Shown here: one piece after another, positions 1-6,392 of the stretch
Numbering within the stretch: the first letter of the stretch is position 1
Layout: each line of letters opens with the position of its first letter
Assembly: GCA_030838245.1 (NCBI GenBank)
Contig: JAUTXB010000080.1
Coordinates: 1-6,720, forward strand
DNA: 6,720 bases
From: Acidimicrobiaceae bacterium
Lineage (GTDB): Bacteria; Actinomycetota; Acidimicrobiia; Acidimicrobiales; RAAP-2
Direction of reading: 5' to 3'
Notes under the pieces: generated by a model
Databases searched by the model: none
Seen by the model: the letters and a program-made list of their open reading frames with translations, nothing else
Told to the model about the DNA's origin: nothing
Position numbers and translations under genes: made by a program

Positions 1-2024
1 GGATCGGACAACCCGGCGGTGGCCAGGATGTCCGGATAGCGAAGCGGCTTGCCCTGTTGGTCGACTGAGCGAACGTTGTCATAGGGGGAGTAGGACTTCA
101 TCACGGCGTAGACCTCGGGATCCTCCACGGGATTGCCCCACTCCTCCCACTCCAGGACGGTGAGTGGCAAGGTCTCGTCGAGGATGGTGGTCAGGCAGTC
201 GACGAAGGGAACCTCGGCCACGATGGCCCGGAACAAGTCGGGAGCGAGGTTGGCCACTGCGCCCATGAGCAGGCCGCCGGCGCTGCCGCCGCGAGCCACC
301 AGTCGGTCGGACGTGGTCGTGCCGTCGGCGATAAGGGATCGGGCGCAGGCCACGAAGTCGGTGAACGTGTTGGGCTTGGCCAGGAATTTCCCCTCTTCGT
401 ACCAGCGCCTGCCCATCTCCCCCCCGCCCCGGACATGGGCGATGGCAAAGACGAAGCCGCGATCGAGGAGGCTGAGGCGGAGCGAGGAGAACGACGGGTC
501 CATCGACGCCTCGTAGGAGCCGTAGCCGTAGAGGAGGCACGGGGCATCGCACGGGCCGCCCCGGCCATCGGAGTCGTCAGTGGTGCATCGGTCCGGTCGG
601 TACACGAGCGAGATGGGCACCTGCGTCCCGTCGTCGGCGGTGGCCCAACGTCGCTCGGTCCGGTACCGGTCGGGGTCGAACCCACCCAGGACGGGCTGGC
701 GCTTTCGCAGCTCCGCCAAGCCCGTGGGGACGTCGTAGTCGTAGACCGAGCGCGGCGTGACCAACGATGTGTACTCGTAGCGGAGGGTCGTCGACTCGTA
801 CTCGGCGTTGGCGCCACCCCACACGGTGGAGGGTGATTCCGGCTGGCCGATCGGCGTGGACTCCCCGCTCTCGGCGTCGATAACCCGGATGCGGGTCTCC
901 CCGTCCTCGCGCTCGTAGACCACCAGATGGTCGGCGAACGGGTCGACGGCGTCGAGGCGGATGCCGGGACGGTGGGGGATGACCTCCCGCCACTGCCCAT
1001 TGTGCTCTCCGTCGTCGGGCACCTCCAGCAGCCGGAAGTCCTCGGCCTCGTCATTGGTGACGACCAGAAACCGGGATGGCCTGGCAGCCGAGCCCCGGTC
1101 GTGGTCCACGCTGTACTCGACCCCCTGGCGCCGGGCCGCAAGCACGGAGAAGGTGCCGGTCGGGTCGCTTGCTTTCAGTACCCGGACCTCGGAGGTGAGC
1201 TTGGAGTCCAGCCCCAACAGGACGTACTCGTCGTCCCGGGTCCGTCCGACCCCCAGGTAGAAGTGATCGTCTTGCTCCTCGTAGACCAGCTCAGCCTGGG
1301 AGGGGTCGGACCCCACCTTGTGGCGCCACAGCTGGAAGGGCCGCATGGCCTCGTCCACCCGGACGAAGAAGACGGTGGCATTGTCGTTGGCCCAGGCCAT
1401 GCCGTATGAGGTGTCCTCGAGCGACTCGGGGGACTCCTGGCCGGTGTGCAGGTCTCGGAAGCGCATGGTGAACCGCTCGGCTCCGGTGGTGTCGGTCGAG
1501 TAGGCGAGCCAGCGGTGATCAGGGCTCACGCCCAAATTGCCGAGGGCGAAGTAGTCATGGCCGGCCGCCAGCAGGTTCTCGTCGAGCATGACGACCTCAT
1601 CGTCGGGGGCCTCGTCGCCCGTCTGGCTGCTCTCGACCGACTGGTCGGCACCGCCCGACTGGCTGCTATCGCCCTCCCCGTCGGCCGGCCGGCGGCAATG
1701 GATGCCGTAGCTCTGCCCCTCGACGGTGCGGTGGTAGTAGAGCCATGGCCCCTTTCGCACGGGGACGGAGAGATCGGTCTCTTCGATGCGCTCCACGATC
1801 TCCTCGAACAGAAGAGCCTGGAGTTGGGCGGTATGGGCGGTGGCCGTCTCGGTGAAGGCGTTCTCGGCGCGAAGATGCTCGATGACCTGGGGGTCGTCCT
1901 TGTCCCGCAACCAATACCAGTCGTCGATCCGCACGTCGCCATGTGCCTCGAGCCGGACCGGTCGTCGCTCGGGGATGGGAGCGGCGGAGGGTCCGGAACG
2001 GTCTGTGAGCGTCTCTTCGGGCAT
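1..2024 (-). CDS. ptrB: Oligopeptidase B (protease II, S9A prolyl oligopeptidase family), 3' end outside window
   Basis: Cytosolic serine peptidase that by family knowledge cleaves short peptides after Arg or Lys. The minus frame is open from ATG 2024-2022 to the window edge (674 codons, no stop). The N-terminus has the family motif DDWYWLRD (residues 34-41). A beta-propeller region follows to roughly residue 455, then the alpha/beta-hydrolase domain with YGYGSY, the HVRGGGE oxyanion-region motif and the nucleophile elbow GGSAGG (Ser581, codon 284-282). The stretch PFVDCLTTILDE and then EWEEWGNP follows E. coli PtrB closely; Glu625 and Glu627 align with the Glu pair credited with basic P1 specificity. 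The last full codon (Asp674, in GLSD) aligns with the catalytic Asp of HDSQV; the catalytic His lies off the window. Residues about 114-142 are a low-complexity acidic/Ser/Gln insertion. There is no clear Shine-Dalgarno. The gene is divergent from sufB. The family assignment is firm. Confidence 0.93.
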   Translation of the reverse strand, partial: MPEETLTDRSGPSAAPIPERRPVRLEAHGDVRIDDWYWLRDKDDPQVIEHLRAENAFTETATAHTAQLQALLFEEIVERIEETDLSVPVRKGPWLYYHRTVEGQSYGIHCRRPADGEGDSSQSGGADQSVESSQTGDEAPDDEVVMLDENLLAAGHDYFALGNLGVSPDHRWLAYSTDTTGAERFTMRFRDLHTGQESPESLEDTSYGMAWANDNATVFFVRVDEAMRPFQLWRHKVGSDPSQAELVYEEQDDHFYLGVGRTRDDEYVLLGLDSKLTSEVRVLKASDPTGTFSVLAARRQGVEYSVDHDRGSAARPSRFLVVTNDEAEDFRLLEVPDDGEHNGQWREVIPHRPGIRLDAVDPFADHLVVYEREDGETRIRVIDAESGESTPIGQPESPSTVWGGANAEYESTTLRYEYTSLVTPRSVYDYDVPTGLAELRKRQPVLGGFDPDRYRTERRWATADDGTQVPISLVYRPDRCTTDDSDGRGGPCDAPCLLYGYGSYEASMDPSFSSLRLSLLDRGFVFAIAHVRGGGEMGRRWYEEGKFLAKPNTFTDFVACARSLIADGTTTSDRLVARGGSAGGLLMGAVANLAPDLFRAIVAEVPFVDCLTTILDETLPLTVLEWEEWGNPVEDPEVYAVMKSYSPYDNVRSVDQQGKPLRYPDILATAGLSD
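1617..1671. repeat. Imperfect 19-bp direct repeat inside ptrB, 36-bp period
   Basis: Copies at 1617-1635 and 1653-1671 differ at two positions of 19 and are offset by 36 bp, which is exactly 12 codons. On the coding strand they encode DSSQSG and ESSQTG in the Ser/Gln/acidic insertion of the PtrB propeller (about residues 119-136). The in-frame offset fits a small internal duplication that enlarged a surface loop. Confidence 0.6.
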
Positions 2025-2050
2025 CGACCCAGGATGACACGTGGATGCGG

Positions 2051-2064
2051 CCCTGCCAGCAGGG
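2051..2064. terminator. GC-rich inverted repeat followed by T-rich tract (terminator-like, plus strand)
   Basis: CCCTGC at 2051-2056 pairs perfectly with GCAGGG at 2059-2064 (or 5 bp with a 4-base loop), and on the plus strand is followed by TGTTTTGTT (2065-2073). This resembles a short intrinsic terminator reading rightward. It could stop antisense transcripts coming out of ptrB before the sufB promoter. It could equally be an operator, since it sits just upstream of the sufB -35 candidate. The stem is short, so the role is uncertain. Confidence 0.35.
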
Positions 2065-2068
2065 TGTT

Positions 2069-2103
2069 TTGTTCGGTGCCCAGGGTTGTTACTATCGGTA
2101 TAG
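2069..2103 (+). promoter_or_regulatory. Candidate sufB promoter with small inverted repeat over the -10
   Basis: A possible -35 TTGTTC (2069-2074) and -10 TACTAT (2090-2095, fits TAnnnT) are 15 bases apart, shorter than ideal; TATAGG at 2099-2104 is an alternative -10. A start near 2102 would leave a leader of about 44 nt. The inverted repeat CTAT-CGGT-ATAG (2092-2103) overlaps the -10 and could be a repressor half-site pair. I could not match it to a known SufR or IscR operator. Confidence 0.3.
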
Positions 2104-2145
2104 GAGAAATCGGCGCCCCCCACGGGCCGCCTGTCTGGAGCACGT

Positions 2146-3546
2146 ATGACGACCACCGATCTCGACCTCGGGCGCTACAAGCTCGGATGGTCCGACGAAG
2201 AGGACTACATCTTCAAGCCCAAGAAGGGCTTGAACGAGAGCATCGTGCGTGAGATGTCGGCCATGAAGAAGGAGCCCGACTGGATGCGGGACTTCCGGCT
2301 CCGGGCCCTGAAGCGCTTCGACAAGCGCCCCATGGCCGAGTGGTTTGCCGTCAACATGCCCGATCTCGACTTCGAGGACATCTACTACTACATCAAGCCC
2401 ACGTCCGAGCAGGTCGAGGACTGGGAAGACCTTCCCGACGCCATCAAGAACACCTACGAGAAGCTGGGTATCCCCCAAGCGGAACGCAAGTACCTGGCCG
2501 GCGTCACCGCCCAGTACGAGTCCGAAGTGGTCTTCCACCGCAACCGGGCCGACCTCGAGGCGCTGGGTGTCCTGTTCTGCGACATGGACACGGCTATTCG
2601 TGAGTACCCCGAACTGGTCCGGAAGTACTTCGGCACCATCATCCCGCCCAACGACAACAAGTTCGCCGCGCTGAACTCGGCCGTGTGGTCGGGTGGCTCG
2701 TTCATCTACGTGCCCCCCGGGGTGGTCGTCGACCAGCCCCTGCAGGCCTACTTCCGGATCAATGCCGAGAACATGGGTCAGTTCGAGCGCACGCTGATCA
2801 TCGCCGACGAGGGCTCGCAGGTGCACTACATCGAGGGATGCTCGGCCCCCGTCTACACCAGCGACTCGCTGCATTCCGCCGTAGTGGAGCTGGTGGCCCT
2901 CCAGGGCGCCCGGATCACGTACACCACCATCCAGAACTGGTCCAACAACGTCTACAACCTGGTCACCAAGCGGGCCCGGGCCGAGGCCGAGGCCCACGTC
3001 GAGTGGATCGACGGCAACATCGGTTCCCGGCTCACCATGAAGTACCCGTCGGTCTACCTCATGGGCCCCAAGGCTTCGGGTGAAGTGCTCTCGGTCGCCT
3101 ATGCGGGCGCCGGTCAGCATCAGGACGCCGGAGCCAAGATGATCCATGCCGCGCCGGAGACGACCTCGACCATCGTCTCCAAGTCGATCTCCAAGGACGC
3201 CGGGATCACCACCTACCGGGGCCTGGTCCACGTGGACGAGGGAGCAAAGAACGCCAAGAGCTTCGTCCGCTGTGATGCACTACTCCTCGATGACACCGCC
3301 GTGTCGGAGACCAAGCCGTACATGGAGGTGGCCGAGCGCGACGCTCGGATCGGCCATGAGGCCACCGTCTCGAAGGTGGGCGACGACCAGCTCTTCTACC
3401 TGATGAGCCGGGGCTTGTCCGAGACTCAGGCCATGGGAATGATCGTGAACGGCTTCATCGAACCGATCACCCGGACGCTCCCGATGGAGTATGCGGTGGA
3501 GTGGAGCAGGCTGATCGAGCTGCAGATGGAGGGCTCGGTCGGCTGA
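2146..3546 (+). CDS. sufB: Fe-S cluster assembly scaffold protein SufB
   Basis: SufB is the core scaffold of the cytosolic SufBC2D complex on which Fe-S clusters are built. The 466-residue product matches the short, intein-free form common in Gram-positives; many mycobacterial SufB genes carry an intein and this one shows no insertion. ATG 2146 is preceded by GGAG (2137-2140) at 5 bases, a good ribosome site. The N-terminus ([19 protein letters not shown]) is typical. The beta-helix core includes [28 protein letters not shown] (Cys232, aligning with E. coli Cys254), RCDALL (Cys376, aligning with the essential Cys405) and GHEAT (His404-Glu405, aligning with His433-Glu434). It ends in the conserved EGSVG. 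All residues implicated in sulfur transfer and nascent cluster assembly are present. Divergent from ptrB; followed after 82 bases by a small Cys-rich gene rather than by sufD. Confidence 0.97.
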   Translation: MTTTDLDLGRYKLGWSDEEDYIFKPKKGLNESIVREMSAMKKEPDWMRDFRLRALKRFDKRPMAEWFAVNMPDLDFEDIYYYIKPTSEQVEDWEDLPDAIKNTYEKLGIPQAERKYLAGVTAQYESEVVFHRNRADLEALGVLFCDMDTAIREYPELVRKYFGTIIPPNDNKFAALNSAVWSGGSFIYVPPGVVVDQPLQAYFRINAENMGQFERTLIIADEGSQVHYIEGCSAPVYTSDSLHSAVVELVALQGARITYTTIQNWSNNVYNLVTKRARAEAEAHVEWIDGNIGSRLTMKYPSVYLMGPKASGEVLSVAYAGAGQHQDAGAKMIHAAPETTSTIVSKSISKDAGITTYRGLVHVDEGAKNAKSFVRCDALLLDDTAVSETKPYMEVAERDARIGHEATVSKVGDDQLFYLMSRGLSETQAMGMIVNGFIEPITRTLPMEYAVEWSRLIELQMEGSVG

Positions 3547-3554
3547 CGGGGAGG

Positions 3555-3575
3555 GCAGCACCGTCCCGGTGATGC
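3555..3575 (+). terminator. Intercistronic hairpin after sufB, no T-tract
   Basis: CACCG (3559-3563), loop TCC, CGGTG (3567-3571), extended past one G-A mismatch by GCA (3555-3557) pairing with TGC (3573-3575). It begins 9 bases after the sufB stop. No T-run follows, so it may be a weak or Rho-assisted terminator, or an mRNA-stabilising structure that lowers expression of the downstream small gene relative to sufB. Confidence 0.35.
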
Positions 3576-3628
3576 GCCTCGCCCCGACGCGTCCGTACAG
3601 GCCGTGGCGATGGGGGCAGAATAAGACC

Positions 3629-3979
3629 ATGTCGATGCGGGAAGAGTGCAAGCACTTCCAGAGCCGGACCTACGCGTCCGGGGAAGTGGCCAGGTTCTGC
3701 AGCCTCGACCTGGCCCCCGACGCGCCATGGAAGTGTCCGGACAACTGCCCCTCCTACGAACCGCGCCTGGCCGACGTCGGATGGGGACACGGCTCCCTGA
3801 TCGAGCCACCCATGGAGAGCATGCCGGACGTTCCCGACGAGGAAGCGGCCACCCTGCTCGATCAGGCCGAAGACATCATCAACACCGTCGGCCCGGACGT
3901 GGTGGCCGAGGTGGAAGCCGAGCGACTCCGCAGCGAGCGGAGCTCGTCGCGGAAGCGTTGGTGGCGGCGAAGGAACTGA
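3629..3979 (+). CDS. Small four-cysteine protein of unknown function, sufB-adjacent
   Basis: I do not recognise a named family. From ATG 3629 it encodes 116 residues; ATG 3635 (114 residues) is equally plausible. Both precede the first cysteine. The N-terminal part carries Cys7, Cys24, Cys36 and Cys40 (C-X16-C-X11-C-X3-C; core motifs EECKHF, RFCSLD, KCPDNCP), suggesting a zinc or Fe-S site. The centre is acidic (PDVPDEEAATLLDQAEDI), predicted helical, and the tail is strongly basic (SSSRKRWWRRRN). No signal peptide or membrane segment is seen. Neither ATG has a convincing Shine-Dalgarno; CAGAAT at 3617-3622 lies six bases before ATG 3629, a geometry compatible with a leaderless transcript. 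It follows sufB by 82 bases on the same strand and converges on the crotonase gene. Codon pattern and cysteine order argue that it is real. A link to Fe-S assembly is inference from position only. Confidence 0.8.
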   Translation: MSMREECKHFQSRTYASGEVARFCSLDLAPDAPWKCPDNCPSYEPRLADVGWGHGSLIEPPMESMPDVPDEEAATLLDQAEDIINTVGPDVVAEVEAERLRSERSSSRKRWWRRRN

Positions 3980-3991
3980 ACCCCAAGGGTC

Positions 3992-4006
3992 CTGATCGTG
4001 GATCAG
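3992..4006. terminator. Small palindromic hairpin between convergent genes
   Basis: CTGATC (3992-3997), loop GTG, GATCAG (4001-4006): a perfect 6-bp stem in the 23-base gap between the small Cys protein gene and the crotonase gene. It overlaps the crotonase stop codon (4003-4005). The position suits a bidirectional terminator, but the stem is short and no T-run follows on either strand. Confidence 0.3.
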
Positions 4007-4881
4007 CGGCCGGTGAACTCGGCCGGACGCTTCTCCATGAACGCCATCATGGCCTCGGTGAGGTCGTCCGAAGCCAGGGCGGCAGCGTTCCAGGTAGCCA
4101 CGTAGTCGAGACCCTCGGCCACCGATCGGTCCTCACCCAGCGTCAGCACTGCTTTGGTTCCCTCGACGGCCAGCGGTGAGTTGGCGGCAATGGCCTCGGC
4201 CAGCTCGTAGGCCAGGGCCCAGACGCCTTCGACATCGGAGGCTACGTCGTTGACCAGTCCGATCTGTGCCGCCCGGTCGGCAGTGATGTCCTTGCCCGTG
4301 TAGGCCAGCTCGGATACGTGGCCCTTGCCGATGATGCGGGGAAGGCGCTGGAGGCTGCCCAGGTCAGCCACCATGGCCATCTTGGTCTCTCGAACGGAGA
4401 AGATGGCGTCGACACTGGCCACCCGGATATCGCACGCCGCGGCCAGATCGACGCCACCACCGATGCAATAGCCATGGATGGCGGCGATCACCGGCTTGGG
4501 ACAGGTGGCCACCGCGGTGATCGAGGATTGGAGCCTGAGGACCTCACTTCGAGCCCGACGTCCTCGGGTCGCCATGGATGGCGCAGCCTTCGCCGGGTCA
4601 CCGGCGTTGGCATCGAACATGCCGCCCGGTTCCGTCACCGCCTTGAGATCGAGCCCCACGCTGAAATGTGGCCCCCGGGCGGCAATGACCACGACCCGGA
4701 TATCGGTCGATGAACCCAATGCGCCCATGGCCTGGGGCAGATCCGCCCAAAAGTCGGGTCCGAGCGCATTCCGCTGTTTCGGGCGGTCCAACCACAGCGT
4801 GGCCACGTGCCCCTCGGTCTCGATGGTCAGCACGTCGGAGGCGAAATTGTCGATGGTGGGATCGGCAGCGGTAGCGGTCAT
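4003..4881 (-). CDS. Enoyl-CoA hydratase/isomerase (crotonase) family protein, dienoyl-CoA isomerase-like
   Basis: A 292-residue crotonase-fold enzyme acting on acyl-CoA thioesters. The oxyanion-hole segments are HFSVGLDL (72-79) and HGYCIGGGVDL (136-146). Acidic residues Asp145 (GGGVD), Glu165 (VRETK) and Asp173 (VADLG) are spaced 20 and 8 apart, the same spacing and context as Asp176, Glu196 and Asp204 of mammalian ECH1, delta3,5-delta2,4-dienoyl-CoA isomerase. The adjoining GSLQRLPRIIG also resembles ECH1. The likely reaction is therefore double-bond migration during beta-oxidation of unsaturated fatty acids; simple hydratase activity is the alternative. ATG 4881 was chosen because MTATAADP leads directly into the fold; ATG 5001 adds 40 unconserved residues that would overlap sufD. 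No Shine-Dalgarno is seen and transcription may be leaderless. It lies antisense between the small Cys protein gene and sufD, and is probably unrelated functionally to SUF. Confidence 0.92.
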   Translation of the reverse strand: MTATAADPTIDNFASDVLTIETEGHVATLWLDRPKQRNALGPDFWADLPQAMGALGSSTDIRVVVIAARGPHFSVGLDLKAVTEPGGMFDANAGDPAKAAPSMATRGRRARSEVLRLQSSITAVATCPKPVIAAIHGYCIGGGVDLAAACDIRVASVDAIFSVRETKMAMVADLGSLQRLPRIIGKGHVSELAYTGKDITADRAAQIGLVNDVASDVEGVWALAYELAEAIAANSPLAVEGTKAVLTLGEDRSVAEGLDYVATWNAAALASDDLTEAMMAFMEKRPAEFTGR

Positions 4882-4887
4882 GAGACC

Positions 4888-4917
4888 AGCGTAGGTGGGC
4901 CCGACCGGGCCGGTCAG
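4888..4917 (-). promoter_or_regulatory. Candidate leaderless promoter of the crotonase gene
   Basis: On the minus strand, CTGACC (4917-4912) as -35, an 18-base spacer, and TACGCT (4893-4888) as -10 (fits TAnnnT), then six bases to ATG 4881. That geometry puts transcription initiation at or beside the A of the start codon, which agrees with the missing Shine-Dalgarno. The call is based on pattern alone. Confidence 0.35.
4898..4915. repeat. Overlapping GC-rich inverted repeats in the divergent control region
   Basis: GGCCCG-AC-CGGGCC (4898-4911) is a perfect 6-bp inverted repeat, and GACCG-GGC-CGGTC (4903-4915) overlaps it as a second 5-bp one. They fill the spacer between the candidate crotonase -35 and -10 and end 20 bases before the sufD -10 candidate, so a bound regulator could affect both genes. 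In high-GC DNA such palindromes can also arise by chance. Confidence 0.35.
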
Positions 4918-4935
4918 CCTCCCGGCCGCAGCAGG

Positions 4936-4941
4936 TAGAAT
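4936..4941 (+). promoter_or_regulatory. Candidate -10 element of a separate sufD promoter
   Basis: TAGAAT at 4936-4941 matches five of six consensus -10 positions and stands out in GC-rich surroundings. Initiation near 4948 would give a leader of about 44 nt before the proposed sufD start. No good -35 is visible at 17-18 bases upstream, so the promoter may depend on an activator. An independent promoter is expected because the gene upstream is on the opposite strand. Confidence 0.42.
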
Positions 4942-4976
4942 CAACTCCGAGGCTCGTTGATCGGGCCTCGATTCGC

Positions 4977-4994
4977 GAGAGGATTCCCGTTCTG
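4977..4994 (+). promoter_or_regulatory. Ribosome binding site supporting the CTG start of sufD
   Basis: The purine-rich GAGAGGA (4977-4983, core GAGG) is followed by eight bases and then CTG at 4992-4994. This is normal Shine-Dalgarno spacing and lies exactly where SufD homology begins. No comparable purine run precedes ATG 5211. Confidence 0.55.
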
Positions 4995-6392
4995 TCCACA
5001 TTCACGCCAGCATTTGCTGCGGCACTGCCTGGACCATCGTGGCTGGAACGACGCCGGGCCGACGCAGCGGAACGGTTCGCCTCAGCTCCTCTTCCGACAG
5101 AAAAGGATGAGGTCTGGCGTTATAGCCGGATCGACCAACTCGACCTCGATCGGTTTCATCCCGCGCCGCGTCCGTCGGCATATGGCGCCGGTGCTCTCGA
5201 TCCGTCGACGATGACGCGTGTCCGGTCCCTGGTCGACAGGATGGGGCCACGCGCCGCCCTCGTCGTGTCTCACAACGGTGGGCTGGTCGATCTCGAAGTG
5301 TCCCCGGAGGCCGAGAGCGCCTCTTCGTTCGGGCTGCTCGCCGACCATGCCGAGGCCGAGCAGCTCCTCGGCGCCGTTGCTTCGGATCCCAGGGACTTCG
5401 TCCTTTTGAACGAGGCGTTCGCGCCTGACCCCGTCGTAATCGACATCCGTCCGAAGGCCGTCATTGCTGCGCCGGTCATCGTCGTGCACCTGGTCGACGG
5501 ATCGAGTGACGACAACGCGAGCGTGTTCCCTCGAACGGTTATCCGAGCCGGCGATTCGTCCGAGGCGGGCGTGGTCGAAATGATCGTCGACCTAGACGAT
5601 GGCGTCTTGGGCCGAGAAGCCACGGCGGCCAGAGCGTCGTCGGCCGGTTCGCCGCAGATCCTGGTCGTACCGGTGACCGAGATCCGGGTGGGTGATGGCG
5701 CCCGGCTTGCCTACGTGAGCGTGCAGGCGCTCGGTCCGGCCACGTGGCAGCTGGGACATCAGGTCAGCCACATCGGTTCCGAGGCGTCATTGCGGAGCTT
5801 TGCCGTCGCGCTGGGAGGCGATTACGCCCGGTTGCGGACGGACTCAGAGTTGGCCGGCCAGGGGGGCACCAGTGAACTGCGAGCTGCCTACCTCGGACGC
5901 GACGACCAGATGCTGGACTTCCGCACGTTGCAGGATCATGCCGCCCCCCGCACCACCAGCGATCTGCTCTTCAAGGGAGCGGTGGCCGACCGAGCCCATT
6001 CGGTCTACAGCGGGTTGATCCGGGTCCACCGGGGAGCCGTCCGGTCGGACGCCATGCAGACCAACAACAACCTGGTCCTGGACGTTGGAGCCCATGCCGA
6101 CTCGGTTCCCAACCTCGACATCGAAGAGAACGACGTGAAGTGCAGCCACGGGTCGACGGTCGGCCCGGTCGACGAGGACCAGCGCTACTACCTCGAGTCC
6201 CGAGGCATCGACCCCGATGCGGCCGAGCGGCTCATCGTCGCCGGGTTCTTCCTCGACATCGCCCAGCAGCTGCCCATCGAGGGCGTTCGCTCCGTCGTCC
6301 AAGAAGCTCTGGCCTACCGGTTGGACGTTCCCGTCGAGGGACCGCTTGGTGACGAGGGCAGTGCCGGAGAATCGGATGCCGACCATGGGTGA
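4992..6392 (+). CDS. sufD: Fe-S cluster assembly protein SufD, proposed CTG start
   Basis: SufD pairs with SufB in the SufBC2D scaffold and is linked to iron delivery. The frame is open from 4884 (in-frame TGA at 4881-4883) to TGA 6390-6392. It has no ATG, GTG or TTG before ATG 5211, yet typical SufD N-terminal sequence is encoded upstream of that ATG: STFTPAF, GPSWLERRR and the motif TEKDEVWRYSRIDQLDLDRF (residues 36-55). CTG 4992 directly precedes STFTPAF and has GAGAGGA (4977-4983) eight bases upstream, so I take it as the start, giving 466 residues; ATG 5211 would give 393. The C-terminal beta-helix ends with DVKCSHGSTVG, where Cys384 and His386 align with E. coli Cys358 and His360, then YYLESRGID. 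An acidic tail (about residues 446-466) follows. Rieske gene overlap suggests coupled translation. Family assignment is firm; the exact start is less so. Confidence 0.92.
   Translation: MSTFTPAFAAALPGPSWLERRRADAAERFASAPLPTEKDEVWRYSRIDQLDLDRFHPAPRPSAYGAGALDPSTMTRVRSLVDRMGPRAALVVSHNGGLVDLEVSPEAESASSFGLLADHAEAEQLLGAVASDPRDFVLLNEAFAPDPVVIDIRPKAVIAAPVIVVHLVDGSSDDNASVFPRTVIRAGDSSEAGVVEMIVDLDDGVLGREATAARASSAGSPQILVVPVTEIRVGDGARLAYVSVQALGPATWQLGHQVSHIGSEASLRSFAVALGGDYARLRTDSELAGQGGTSELRAAYLGRDDQMLDFRTLQDHAAPRTTSDLLFKGAVADRAHSVYSGLIRVHRGAVRSDAMQTNNNLVLDVGAHADSVPNLDIEENDVKCSHGSTVGPVDEDQRYYLESRGIDPDAAERLIVAGFFLDIAQQLPIEGVRSVVQEALAYRLDVPVEGPLGDEGSAGESDADHG

Noticed and set aside
191..1141. Minus-strand open frame of 316 codons, rich in Ser/Thr/Pro/Arg
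   Set aside because: It is out of frame with the clear oligopeptidase B coding frame on the same strand; composition is typical of a shifted high-GC frame.
1446..2252. Plus-strand open frame of 268 codons across the ptrB start and into sufB
   Set aside because: It is antisense to ptrB, overlaps the sufB start in another frame, and would occupy the intergenic control region; no family resemblance.
2092..3231. Long minus-strand open frame (379 codons) opposite sufB
   Set aside because: It lies entirely antisense to a textbook sufB, has no recognisable domain, and is the usual mirror frame produced by G/C-ending codons.
3569..3979. Small Cys protein starting at GTG 3569
   Set aside because: The extension (MMRLAPTRPYRPWRW) is encoded within the sufB-downstream hairpin region, looks like translated intergenic DNA, and precedes the natural ATG at 3629.
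4003..5001. Crotonase starting at ATG 5001 (332 residues)
   Set aside because: The extra 40 residues do not resemble a crotonase N-terminus and would overlap the sufD start and its promoter head to head.
5211..6392. SufD starting at ATG 5211 (393 residues)
   Set aside because: It would discard the conserved SufD N-terminal segment with WRYSRID encoded in frame upstream, and has no Shine-Dalgarno.
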